Source: a virus
DNA: 23,091 nucleotides
Reading direction: 5' to 3' (one strand)
Virus record (IMG/VR): IMGVR_UViG_3300027659_000216
Location: 1 to 23,091 of that record
In this document: positions 8,116 to 15,341 of the stretch, in pieces
Position numbering within the stretch: the first letter of the stretch is position 1
How the letters are laid out: each line of letters begins with the position of its first letter
Made by a program: the position numbers and the translations under genes
The notes under the pieces: model-generated
Told to the model about the DNA's origin: nothing
The model's input: only the letters and a program-made list of their open reading frames with translations
Databases searched by the model: none

Positions 8116-10023
8116 ATGCCTTACGGCTCAGACATTACCGAAGGAATACCGTATGTCTTATCTAATCCTTCTGGTGCTACGACCTATTCAGCAACAGGTG
8201 AAGCCTACGATGTAGCCATTGCTGGCTTACCATTTTTTCTTTTTAACTCTGATGATTCTCCTTATCGTCGTGTTACAGCTCAGTATCGCAAGCAACAGAT
8301 TGACCAAACAAGAGAAGCAGGCGAGCAAACACTAACTGGCTGGTGGCTTAGATCGCAGTCATCTTTCCACTTTGGCGCAGGGATTAAATACTTTGAACCA
8401 CAGCAGGAAGAATCGCTACGCTTCCAGTACACAGAGTCTAAAGGTTTAGATGTTTTTACTAGAGGCCAAGCTACCCTGCTCAATGACACAGCATCTTTCT
8501 ATTCAGGTGCTGCTGCTGCTCAACTCATCGGCGTTAACGATGGAACTAATGACTGTATCCTAGTAACAGATGGAACAGACTTGAAAAAGATTACAACTGG
8601 TGGTACTTCATCTACCTATATACAAACTGGTACTGCATCTACTATCTTTAGTCTTACAACTAACGGCAAGCAATACTTCTTTATCAATGGTAGCCACGTT
8701 CACCGAGGCAATCTTGCTGGCACTACTAGCGATACTGAAATCTATAACGCATCTAGCACTACTCGTGCCACTATCCGTTTTGTCAAGCAACGCCTTATTG
8801 CTGCCATTGGCAGTTCTATCTACGAACTAGATGCCAACCACGCATCAGGTGCTTTACCTGCAGCTTTTTTCACTCATCCTAATAGTTCTTGGGTTTGGTC
8901 TAGCATCTCTGAAGGACCGCAGGCTATCTACATATCAGGCTATGATCCCAATGGAACTTCATCATCTGTCTTTAAGGTTGGACTAGATACAGCAAATGCA
9001 AACTCTCTAGGTTTCCCAACATTAGAAACACCAACAGTTGTGATTGATATGCCACAAGGTGAGCGCATCAATGACTTTGATGTATACCTTGGTGTCTATG
9101 CAATCCTTGCTACAAATCTAGGATTTAGAGTTGGTGTATCAGACACCAATGGCGACATCCAATATGGCCCATTGCTGTTTAAGGATGCACCTTGTAATTC
9201 AATTGCTTTCCGTGACAGTTTTGCATACATAGCAACACTGATAGATGGAGAAGCAGGCTTAGTTCGTGTGGATTTATCTAGCACAGTGCTTGCAAGTTCT
9301 TTATATTTCCCTTGGGCTTGGGATCTTGTGGCAGGTGGTACTACAACTACTGCAAGTCAGGTTGCTTTCTTTGGTAACTCAGATAGGGCAGCCTTTACTA
9401 ATGGAAATAATACCTGGGCTGAGTCTACTACTAGCCTAGTGGCAAGTGGATATCTACGTACTGGTTACATCCGTTACAACACATTAGAGACAAAGATATT
9501 TAAGTTAATTCAGGCTCGTGTAGATACCACCAATGGTGGTCTTACTATTCAATCTATTGATGCTGTTGATAATTTCTACACTCTTGGCGTATTTAGCCAG
9601 GAATCAATAGTTCCAGAAATCAATATCAACTATCCACAAACAGCACAAGAGTATCTAGGATTTCAGTTTACACTCACTCGTTCTACTACTGATGTAACCA
9701 AGGGTCCATTGTTTACTGGTTACCAGATACGTTCCTTACCTGCAACACCACGTCAGCGACTTATCCAGTATCCACTCTCTTGCTTTGACCACGAATCAGA
9801 TCACTTTGGCGTTGAGTCAGGCTATGAAGGTTCAGCCTATGCTCGTATGTCACAGCTTGAATCCATTGAAAACGTAGGAGACACAATCCAAATCCAAGAC
9901 TTTAGAACTGGTGAATCCTACATTGGACTCATCGAGGAAATGGATTTCAGAAACAGCACACCATCGGATAGACGATTCTCTGGCTACGGTGGATTGCTCT
10001 TAGTAACCATTAGGACGGTCTAA
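8116..10023 (+). CDS. Large virion structural protein, possible tail hub/nozzle (635 aa)
   Basis: This is the largest gene of the window. It is beta-rich with recurring short blocks of about 40-50 residues (for example ILVTDGTDLKKITTGG, IYISGYDPNGTSSSVFKVG, YAILATNLGFRVGV), which suggest a propeller-like fold as in tail nozzle proteins of short-tailed phages. That assignment is tentative. AAGGAG at 8105-8110 fits ATG 8116. It is the last structural gene before lysis. No peptidase or lysin motif was seen in it. Confidence 0.7.
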   Translation: MPYGSDITEGIPYVLSNPSGATTYSATGEAYDVAIAGLPFFLFNSDDSPYRRVTAQYRKQQIDQTREAGEQTLTGWWLRSQSSFHFGAGIKYFEPQQEESLRFQYTESKGLDVFTRGQATLLNDTASFYSGAAAAQLIGVNDGTNDCILVTDGTDLKKITTGGTSSTYIQTGTASTIFSLTTNGKQYFFINGSHVHRGNLAGTTSDTEIYNASSTTRATIRFVKQRLIAAIGSSIYELDANHASGALPAAFFTHPNSSWVWSSISEGPQAIYISGYDPNGTSSSVFKVGLDTANANSLGFPTLETPTVVIDMPQGERINDFDVYLGVYAILATNLGFRVGVSDTNGDIQYGPLLFKDAPCNSIAFRDSFAYIATLIDGEAGLVRVDLSSTVLASSLYFPWAWDLVAGGTTTTASQVAFFGNSDRAAFTNGNNTWAESTTSLVASGYLRTGYIRYNTLETKIFKLIQARVDTTNGGLTIQSIDAVDNFYTLGVFSQESIVPEININYPQTAQEYLGFQFTLTRSTTDVTKGPLFTGYQIRSLPATPRQRLIQYPLSCFDHESDHFGVESGYEGSAYARMSQLESIENVGDTIQIQDFRTGESYIGLIEEMDFRNSTPSDRRFSGYGGLLLVTIRTV

Positions 10024-10229
10024 TGCAAGCACAAGACTACGCAACAGTTGCTGTTGCAGTAATGACAATCATAGGTGGCTTTGCTGGCGCGGTGCGTTGG
10101 ATGGTTAAGCACTACCTCAATGAACTTAAACCTAATTCTGGCTCAAGCCTCAAAGATTCAGTCACAAGACTAGAGGAAAAAGTAGAAATCCTTTATCAGA
10201 TGATGTTGCACAAGGGAAGAAATGAATGA
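10023..10229 (+). CDS. Small membrane protein with coiled coil, holin/antiholin-like (68 aa)
   Basis: A single transmembrane helix (about residues 8-28, VAVAVMTIIGGFAGAVRWMV) is followed by a charged coiled-coil segment (SVTRLEEKVEILYQMML). This layout is usual for lysis-cassette membrane proteins of actinophages. AGGACGG at 10012-10018 is the ribosome-binding site; the ATG overlaps the preceding TAA. The stop overlaps the peptidase start by four bases, tying it to lysis. It could be a holin, an antiholin or a spanin-like factor. Confidence 0.65.
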   Translation: MQAQDYATVAVAVMTIIGGFAGAVRWMVKHYLNELKPNSGSSLKDSVTRLEEKVEILYQMMLHKGRNE

Positions 10230-10693
10230 AGAGACTTGCCAAGAAAGCCACGCCTGCCGCTATTGCTGTTCTGCGCCAAGCCACAGCAATCAGTCCCTCT
10301 CGCAAGAAAGCCAGCGATGGTCTACTACCATCAGCAGCACATCTAAAACAGAATCCTGACAGCGACCACAACACAGGTTACGCTACAGATTTAACGCACG
10401 ATCCTAAGCACAAGATTGATTGTGCCGAGATATTCAAAGAGCTACAAAAAGATAAACGAGTAAAGTATTTAATTTTTAATCGTAAGATCTGGACACCACA
10501 AAAGGGTGTTGATACTTATACAGGCTCTAATCCTCATACAAATCACATCCATATATCAATCAACGACAAGTGCGGCAACGATACATCCCCCTGGTTTGCT
10601 TGGCTAGATAGACCAGTGTATTCAACTGTTGACCAAGCCAGGTTAGCAGCATCAAAGATAAAGCCACTCCCTAAGAAGAAAGTGAAACGATGA
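10226..10693 (+). CDS. Endolysin: M15-type zinc peptidase (155 aa)
   Basis: The motif SDHNTGYATD (46-55) gives zinc ligands His48 and Asp55, and NPHTNHIHIS (103-111) gives the HxH pair (His107, His109). These are the signatures of VanY/Hedgehog-type M15 peptidases that cut peptide bridges in peptidoglycan. The N-terminus is strongly basic and no signal peptide is evident, so access to the wall would need the holin. It lies between two small membrane proteins and overlaps both by four bases, forming a classic lysis cassette. Confidence 0.85.
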   Translation: MKRLAKKATPAAIAVLRQATAISPSRKKASDGLLPSAAHLKQNPDSDHNTGYATDLTHDPKHKIDCAEIFKELQKDKRVKYLIFNRKIWTPQKGVDTYTGSNPHTNHIHISINDKCGNDTSPWFAWLDRPVYSTVDQARLAASKIKPLPKKKVKR

Positions 10694-10899
10694 AAATAAA
10701 GATAACAAAGAAGCACAAGGCAATTGCTAAGTCATATATCCGTGCTGTTGCAGGTGCTGCAATTGCTATGGGTATTGCACTGCTAACAGATATGGCTCCG
10801 CACTATGCGGTCCTACTAGGCGCTGTCGCTGCTCCTGCAATTAAATGGGCAGACAAGACAGAAAAAGAGTTTGGATTGGTACTAGACAAGGAAATCTAA
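10690..10899 (+). CDS. Holin-like membrane protein (69 aa)
   Basis: A basic N-terminus (KIKITKKHKAIAKSYIR) precedes two hydrophobic segments, about 18-34 and 38-52, separated by a short turn (DMAPHYA), and a charged C-terminus. This matches small two-helix holins encoded after endolysin genes in actinophages. The start overlaps the peptidase stop (ATGA). It is the last gene before the terminator at 10929. Confidence 0.75.
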   Translation: MKIKITKKHKAIAKSYIRAVAGAAIAMGIALLTDMAPHYAVLLGAVAAPAIKWADKTEKEFGLVLDKEI

Positions 10900-10928
10900 T
10901 CCTTTATAGTAAGCGCGAGGCAAACGAA

Positions 10929-10963
10929 GAGGCTCACCCCGAAAGGGGTGGGCTTCTTTTTTT
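10929..10963 (+). terminator. Strong intrinsic terminator of the structural/lysis operon
   Basis: A 12-bp stem (10929-10940 with 10945-10956), closed by a GAAA tetraloop, is followed by seven T at 10957-10963. Two pairs are G-T in the rightward transcript and would be mismatches in the leftward one, so it evolved to act on plus-strand RNA. It ends the virion and lysis operon and touches the stop codon of the convergent zinc-ribbon gene. Confidence 0.92.
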
Positions 10964-11216
10964 ATGCCATTTTATCGGCAGGACAAGGAATTGTGACAAG
11001 ATTTCCACAACTAACACAGGTTCCATCAAGGAACCACCAGACTATCTCGGAATCCTCAAAGCTTGCCATAACCTGAAAGACCTGTGACCCACAGGTACAT
11101 ACGTGAATGGGTCCTAAACCCCGCAAATCGGCCCCAAAGGGCTTAGGAATGGCACTCCAGAGCTTGAACACGGACAGTCTGGGTAAGCGAAATTGCATAT
11201 AATATGATAACTCCAC
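10962..11216 (-). CDS. Zinc-ribbon protein, leftward (84 aa)
   Basis: The protein carries CTCG and CVSCG separated by about 25 residues (…VFQVMASFEDSEIVWWFLDGT…), a two-knuckle zinc ribbon with a beta hairpin between. I recall related short proteins in actinophages, without known function. The start is uncertain: GTG at 11216 gives 84 residues; ATG at 11198 would remove six. The stop lies inside the T-run of the terminator at 10929-10963. It is a solitary minus-strand gene between two rightward operons and may be independently expressed. Confidence 0.65.
   Translation of the reverse strand: MELSYYMQFRLPRLSVFKLWSAIPKPFGADLRGLGPIHVCTCGSQVFQVMASFEDSEIVWWFLDGTCVSCGNLVTIPCPADKMA
11198..11203 (+). 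promoter_or_regulatory. Candidate -10 box for the rightward replication operon
   Basis: A perfect TATAAT lies 62 bases before the start of the proteasome-like gene, in the interval downstream of the structural terminator where a new promoter is needed. No good -35 box is seen 16-18 bases upstream (CAGTCT at best), so an activator or a non-standard sigma factor may be required. It also overlaps the 5' end of the leftward zinc-ribbon gene. Confidence 0.35.
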
Positions 11217-11220
11217 CCTT

Positions 11221-11241
11221 GTGTCGTGTGACCAACGACAC
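11221..11241. promoter_or_regulatory. Inverted repeat in the leader of the proteasome-like gene
   Basis: GTGTCGT at 11221-11227 and ACGACAC at 11235-11241 form a perfect 7-bp dyad around a 7-base centre. It lies between the candidate -10 box and the start codon at 11265, so it could be a repressor operator or a leader RNA hairpin. No T-run follows, so a terminator is unlikely. Confidence 0.5.
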
Positions 11242-11264
11242 GCCGTTGCTGGTAGTCTTGGTTT

Positions 11265-11822
11265 ATGACAACGATTGTGGGTATTGAAGGTATTGATTAC
11301 GCGGTCCTAGTAGCTGACTCACAGATTACTGAGGACAACCTAGTAACTCTAGCCACTAGTACGCCAAAGATAGTTGAGGTTGGTAAGTATCTCATCGGTA
11401 TTTCAGGTGATACCAGACCAGGTGATATCCTTGCATACAACTGGAAACCTCCAGTGTATAAAGGTGAAGAACCAGCACAGTTTATGGGACGTAAGATTAT
11501 TCCTAGTATTATCCAAGTATTTACCGACAACAACTACGACTACAATAAGGCGGACAAAGATGGTGGCTTCGATTATCTCATTGCTTTTAACGGTAATATC
11601 TTTCGTATTGCTTGTGATCTCTCTTTTTTCCAAGCAAATCACGGAGCGTATGGCATTGGTTCTGGGGGTCAGCTTGCTCTTGGCTACCTGTATTCAACTG
11701 TCAAGCCTGATATGGACTTGAACTACTCAAAGAGACACGCCCAAAGAGCCGTTGAGATTGCTTCGGTTCTTGACGCTAACACAGGCAAGCCTTTACAGTT
11801 GGTGGTACAAGAACGGTTCTAG
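11265..11822 (+). CDS. Proteasome beta/HslV-like Ntn hydrolase (185 aa)
   Basis: The sequence begins MTTIVGIEG; removal of Met1 exposes a Thr nucleophile. Asp18 in VADSQIT and Lys35 in STPK correspond to Asp17 and Lys33 of proteasome beta subunits (one residue offset for Lys). GIGSGGQLALGYL (131-142) matches the GSGG turn that carries the conserved Ser. Length is close to HslV (about 175). No propeptide is present. It should be a threonine peptidase, possibly a self-assembling ring. No ATPase or unfoldase partner is encoded nearby, so it may act alone or with a host ring. It is the first gene of the rightward DNA-metabolism operon. Confidence 0.82.
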   Translation: MTTIVGIEGIDYAVLVADSQITEDNLVTLATSTPKIVEVGKYLIGISGDTRPGDILAYNWKPPVYKGEEPAQFMGRKIIPSIIQVFTDNNYDYNKADKDGGFDYLIAFNGNIFRIACDLSFFQANHGAYGIGSGGQLALGYLYSTVKPDMDLNYSKRHAQRAVEIASVLDANTGKPLQLVVQERF

Positions 11823-11833
11823 GAGGAGTTCTA

Positions 11834-11971
11834 ATGGAAGATGAAGTTAAATATATTCATATGACAGATGAGTATGCTGCACAGTATTGGCATCAACAAG
11901 GTTGGTTAGCGTGCAGACTGGCTTACAAACTATACATTGATGCACAAGAATCTGAAGCAGTGAAAGTATGA
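11834..11971 (+). CDS. Small hypothetical protein (45 aa)
   Basis: A very strong ribosome-binding site, AGGAGG at 11821-11826, precedes ATG 11834 by seven bases. The product is mostly helical with aromatic and charged residues (AAQYWHQQGWLACRLAYKLY). The stop overlaps the start of the exonuclease gene (ATGA), so it is probably co-translated with it. No family is recognised; a small partner or regulator of the exonuclease is one possibility. Confidence 0.65.
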   Translation: MEDEVKYIHMTDEYAAQYWHQQGWLACRLAYKLYIDAQESEAVKV

Positions 11972-12912
11972 TTACTGATCCAAAGGAACTATTACTTACT
12001 GCTCTTAAAGCAGGCGATGCTAAGCGTTCACGATCTACACAGGTACAGATTGGTCCATCAGAGTTAGGTGGATGTCGTCGTAAGGTTTGGTACCGACTTA
12101 ACGATCAACCTGAAACCAACGACAATGAGATGAAGCTTGCTGCAATTATGGGTACTGCCATTCACGCAGCTATTGAAGAAGCATTATCAGATAATAAAGA
12201 TGTGCTTATCGAAACAGCAGTTGAATACAACGGAATGAAAGCACACATTGACTGCTACGTACCAGGCACTGGTGATGTGATTGACTGGAAGACAAGCAAG
12301 GTAAAGAACCTTTCATACTTCCCATCAACACAACAGCGTTGGCAAGTTCAGACCTATGGATATCTATTAGCAAAGAATGGTCACGATGTAAAGCGTGTAT
12401 CTCTAGTTGCTATTGCTCGTGATGGTGATGAGCGAGATGTCAAGGTACATACAGAAGATTACAACGAAGCGATGGCACTAGAAGCATTGGGTTGGTTAGA
12501 AGCTATCAAGGTATCAGAGGTAGCACCAGAGCCAGAGCGAGAAGAAAACTATTGCAAGTTCTATTGCAAGTTCTATGACGCAAGTGGGCAGTTAGGATGC
12601 GTCGGTCTAAAAAAAGAACGTATCGCTAGTGAAGAGGTGTTAATCCAAGACAAGGATGCCTCAACCAATGCGATGAAATACTTACAATTAGACGACAAGA
12701 TTAAAGAGTTGACAAAGGAAAAAGATTCACTAAAGTCTTCCCTTGAAGGTATCGCTGGCGTTACTGATACTGGAATACAGGTGAAATGGTTTAGCGTAGC
12801 TGGACCAACATCAGTAGACAAAGATGAAGTACTTGCTAAACTAGGTTATGTACCTACAAAGCAAGGTGCAGATTCATTAAGGTTAACAATCAAACAATCT
12901 GGAGGAAAGTAA
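11968..12912 (+). CDS. RecB/Cas4-like PD-(D/E)XK exonuclease with Fe-S-type cysteines (314 aa)
   Basis: The nuclease core shows MGTAIH (His66), Asp95 in HID, the catalytic DWK (Asp106, Lys108) and QVQTYGYLL (Gln127), the order found in RecB and Cas4 nucleases. Cys36 (GGCRRKVW) and Cys196, Cys200 and Cys211 match the one-plus-three layout that binds a 4Fe-4S cluster in Cas4/AddB proteins. A helical C-terminal part (220-260) is probably coiled coil. It probably degrades or resects DNA ends in recombination or replication. No Cas genes are near, so a CRISPR role is not suggested. GGAGG starts the next gene inside its end. Confidence 0.85.
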   Translation: MITDPKELLLTALKAGDAKRSRSTQVQIGPSELGGCRRKVWYRLNDQPETNDNEMKLAAIMGTAIHAAIEEALSDNKDVLIETAVEYNGMKAHIDCYVPGTGDVIDWKTSKVKNLSYFPSTQQRWQVQTYGYLLAKNGHDVKRVSLVAIARDGDERDVKVHTEDYNEAMALEALGWLEAIKVSEVAPEPEREENYCKFYCKFYDASGQLGCVGLKKERIASEEVLIQDKDASTNAMKYLQLDDKIKELTKEKDSLKSSLEGIAGVTDTGIQVKWFSVAGPTSVDKDEVLAKLGYVPTKQGADSLRLTIKQSGGK

Positions 12913-13287
12913 ATGGCTGCAAACGAAAACACAAAGTTCCAAGTAAACTTCAAGACAAGTAGTGGAACACTTATTAATCTTTATGCAACTGACATCAAAG
13001 AACTAGAGACAGGTCTTACGGATCTATCAATGGTATCTACTCTTATCAAGTCAACAGATGTAGAACTCAATGGCGGTAAAGCACCAGCACCTACTGCTGA
13101 GTCAGTAGCACAATCATTTAATGCAGCTCCTGTTGCTGCACCTGCTGTTGTTGAAGGACAAGCACCAAGCTGTAAGCACGGTGTAATGAGTTTCCGTACA
13201 GGTACTTCTGCTCGTGGCCCTTGGAAGGGCTGGATGTGTGCTGCTCCAAAGGGCGCAGTAGATAAGTGCGCAACTATCTGGGCTTAA
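12913..13287 (+). CDS. DNA-metabolism-linked protein with C-terminal Cys/His module (124 aa)
   Basis: Residues 1-55 form a compact beta/alpha domain (FQVNFKTSSGTLINLYATDI). A Pro/Ala linker (57-82) joins it to a C-terminal module, SCKHGVMSFRTG…WKGWMCAAPKG…DKCATIW, with Cys87, His89, Cys108 and Cys118 as probable zinc ligands. I recall the same tail in other actinophage proteins between an exonuclease and replication genes. A single-strand DNA-binding or recombination-accessory role is possible but unproven. GGAGG at 12900-12904 is the ribosome-binding site. Confidence 0.7.
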   Translation: MAANENTKFQVNFKTSSGTLINLYATDIKELETGLTDLSMVSTLIKSTDVELNGGKAPAPTAESVAQSFNAAPVAAPAVVEGQAPSCKHGVMSFRTGTSARGPWKGWMCAAPKGAVDKCATIWA

Positions 13288-13290
13288 CGA

Positions 13291-13560
13291 ATGCGGGAAC
13301 CACACGAGTTTGAGGTTCCTTTATGTGCTCAGGTAGGTGGAGATCTTTTCTTTCCTGAAAAGGAGAACGAAGGCAAGCTCGTACGTCTGAACATTACATC
13401 AGCAAAATCAATCTGTCGTGGTTGTCAACACATTACTGAATGCGCTGAGTGGGGTATCCGAAAGGAACGTCACGGTATCTGGGGTGGACTCACTGATAGT
13501 GAGCGAAAGAAGATACGCAATCAACGACGAATAACATTGGAAGAGGAGAAGAGTGCTTAA
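13291..13560 (+). CDS. WhiB-family Fe-S transcription regulator (89 aa)
   Basis: Four cysteines (Cys12, Cys42, Cys45, Cys51, the last three spaced C-x2-C-x5-C) and the turn HGIWGG (61-66) define the WhiB family. These proteins hold a 4Fe-4S cluster and bind the primary sigma factor to alter promoter choice. The C-terminal ERKKIRNQRR is a basic DNA-contact tail. Phage WhiB proteins are known to repress host whiB genes (TM4). No ribosome-binding site precedes ATG 13291, so coupling with the upstream gene, three bases away, is likely. The start of the ATPase gene overlaps its end. Confidence 0.93.
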   Translation: MREPHEFEVPLCAQVGGDLFFPEKENEGKLVRLNITSAKSICRGCQHITECAEWGIRKERHGIWGGLTDSERKKIRNQRRITLEEEKSA

Positions 13561-14398
13561 CCTATCCCGTGCCTGGGGCGGTGTGACTACCAAAGCCACA
13601 CCACTTCCTGACGTGTGGAAAAATCTAGTTAAGCACTCTATCAAGTTTCGTCGCGGTCAAGTCTGTATGGTCGCTGCTGCACCTAATGCTGGTAAATCAA
13701 TGTTCGCATTGATATATGCAATCAGAGCACAGGTTCCAACGTTATTCTTTTCTGCTGATACAGACACAGCAACAGTAATGATTCGTGCTGCTGCTCATCT
13801 TTCGGGTCACACACAAGTGACAGTCGAAGGTAACATCAATAAAAGTCAGCGCCACTATGATCCTTACCTGGCTAAAGCTTCTCATATTCAATGGGTCTTT
13901 GACTCCAGTCCGTCTCTTGATGATATTGAGATGGAGATTAAAGCCTATGTTGAACTCTACGGTGTGATGCCAGAGTTGATTATCATAGACAACCTAATGA
14001 ATGTGGCAGCAGAGACAGATAATGAATGGGCTGGGCTTCGTGCAATTATGATGGAGTTGCACGATATGGCACGTAAGACTGAGGCTTGTGTGCTTGTACT
14101 CCATCACGTAAGCGAGCAGAGCGAGTATGGTTCTCCTATGATGCCACCACCTAGACGTGCTATTCACGGAAAGGTGAGTCAACTACCAGCTCTAATCCTT
14201 ACGCTTGGGTATGATCCTTCACAGGGTCTACTTCGGATAGCATCAGTCAAGAATCGCTTTGGTCCACACTATGCAGATGCTTCACAATGGGCATCTTTAT
14301 TTGTAGACTTTGGTTCTTGTCAAATAGGCGATGATGATGCGCAAGGTAGGGCCTACCTGCGTAGCAACGGTCAGGAAAGTACATATGGTGCTATCTAA
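13553..14398 (+). CDS. RecA/DnaB-type P-loop ATPase, putative replicative helicase (281 aa)
   Basis: The Walker A sequence is AAAPNAGKS (41-49), the Walker B LIIIDN (142-147), and VLVLHH (180-185) matches the sensor/H-motif region; KNRFGP later fits the arginine-bearing motif of DnaB-like proteins. No N-terminal helicase domain is present, so it corresponds to the C-terminal motor only. It is probably a hexameric DNA motor working with the primase encoded downstream. GTG 13553 follows GAGGAG at 13543-13548 and overlaps the WhiB stop. Confidence 0.85.
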   Translation: MLNLSRAWGGVTTKATPLPDVWKNLVKHSIKFRRGQVCMVAAAPNAGKSMFALIYAIRAQVPTLFFSADTDTATVMIRAAAHLSGHTQVTVEGNINKSQRHYDPYLAKASHIQWVFDSSPSLDDIEMEIKAYVELYGVMPELIIIDNLMNVAAETDNEWAGLRAIMMELHDMARKTEACVLVLHHVSEQSEYGSPMMPPPRRAIHGKVSQLPALILTLGYDPSQGLLRIASVKNRFGPHYADASQWASLFVDFGSCQIGDDDAQGRAYLRSNGQESTYGAI

Positions 14399-14900
14399 CT
14401 ACGCTCTAACAATAGAAGAGGAAGCTACTTGTGTTGAAGTTGGATATCAAAGACAGAAGCCATACTTCGGTGACCCGACAAAGAATGTCAACTACTCAGA
14501 AGGTGACCTATGGGAAACGTGGCAACACGTTGTATGTGCAGGATCAGAACTTGCATTCGCACGTATGGTTGGTAAGAACGACTTCATCCCACACTACAAT
14601 AAATGGAAGTCAGAGCTTGACATTCCAGGGTTCGGAGAAATCCGTTACTCATTTCCACCAGTAAGGGGAATGCGTTACTCAACTAGAGATAATGATAACC
14701 TTGTGTATGTGTTGATGTCTGATGGTCTATGCCATAAGACACGAAGGGTTGGACCTGATTGGAAAGGCCCTGAATACAAAGCTATTGGTTGGAAACTTGG
14801 CTCTGAATGTAAACGTGATGAGTGGAGATACAATGATAGGACTTGGTATGTACCAGTTGTACACCTTAATCCTATGGAAAGTTTAGTACTCAATGGCTAA
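14385..14900 (+). CDS. Putative restriction-endonuclease-fold protein (171 aa)
   Basis: The middle section has SELAFARMVGKND, then GFGEIRYSFPP, VRGMRYSTRDNDNLVYVLM and a GW at the end of the core. The order Glu, (G)EIR and strand-rich RD-DN-VYVL resembles degenerate PD-(D/E)XK proteins in phages, and the tail TWYVPVVHLNPMESL is typical of that group. A catalytic Lys is not clearly placed. ATG 14385 with AGGAAAG upstream is preferred to an earlier in-frame ATG at 14331, which lies within the helicase coding sequence. Function is uncertain. Confidence 0.65.
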   Translation: MVLSNYALTIEEEATCVEVGYQRQKPYFGDPTKNVNYSEGDLWETWQHVVCAGSELAFARMVGKNDFIPHYNKWKSELDIPGFGEIRYSFPPVRGMRYSTRDNDNLVYVLMSDGLCHKTRRVGPDWKGPEYKAIGWKLGSECKRDEWRYNDRTWYVPVVHLNPMESLVLNG

Positions 14901-15243
14901 TAAAAATGGACGCAAAGGTTCTCAGTTTGAGACAGATGTAATGAAATGGTTGCGCAGTAAAGGCGTAATAGCAGAACGTCTGACAAAAGCTGGGGCAAAA
15001 GATGAAGGTGATATGGTTGTTATCATATCTGGAGAAACCTACATCTTAGAACTCAAGAACAGGCAGACCCTTTCCCTGCCCGAGTTCTGGAGAGAAGCAC
15101 AAGTTGAGGCGCTTAACTATGCACAGGCACGGGGGCTTGGGGAAGTTCCTATGTCTTACGTCGTAGTTAAGCGTCGCAACGCTTCGATAGATCAGGCTTG
15201 GGTAATCCAAGACTTAACTCAATTCCTAAAGGAGAAACAATAA
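14893..15243 (+). CDS. Holliday-junction-resolvase-like PD-(D/E)XK nuclease (116 aa)
   Basis: Glu13 in the first helix (GSQFETDVMKWL), Asp40 in DEGDMVV and the pair Glu53-x-Lys55 in LELKN make a complete active site. Basic residues (RLTKAGAKDEGD) precede the Asp, as in Hjc-like resolvases and VRR-type nucleases. It probably cuts branched DNA during replication or packaging. The start overlaps the preceding gene by eight bases, and its stop is fused with the next start (TAATG). Confidence 0.82.
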   Translation: MANKNGRKGSQFETDVMKWLRSKGVIAERLTKAGAKDEGDMVVIISGETYILELKNRQTLSLPEFWREAQVEALNYAQARGLGEVPMSYVVVKRRNASIDQAWVIQDLTQFLKEKQ

Positions 15244-15341
15244 TGCCAGTACCAGGTGGAGAAATAACAACAACAGAGATACTAGTACCAGAAGTTGTAC
15301 CAGTTGAAGAGGTAGAAGATGATTTGCCAGAACTGTCATAA
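15243..15341 (+). CDS. Tiny acidic protein (32 aa)
   Basis: ATG 15243 follows AAAGGAG at 15228-15234 and overlaps the resolvase stop (TAATG). The 32-residue product is Pro/Val/Glu-rich and strongly acidic at its C-terminus (VEEVEDDLPELS), with no domain. It overlaps the next gene by 23 bases. Good translation signals are the main support; a small acidic protein could be a partner for the nuclease or a DNA mimic, but that is speculation. Confidence 0.5.
   Translation: MPVPGGEITTTEILVPEVVPVEEVEDDLPELS

Noticed and set aside
11297-11642. Two minus-strand frames inside the proteasome-like gene
   Set aside because: The sense strand has clear catalytic motifs; no ribosome-binding sites support the antisense frames.
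11968-12912. Cas4 as part of a phage CRISPR system
   Set aside because: No cas1, cas2 or array is present; the nuclease lies with replication genes, so a recombination role is simpler.
14331-14384. Upstream extension of the endonuclease-like gene from an ATG at 14331
   Set aside because: The added residues lie within helicase coding sequence, and the ATG at 14385 has a better ribosome-binding site.
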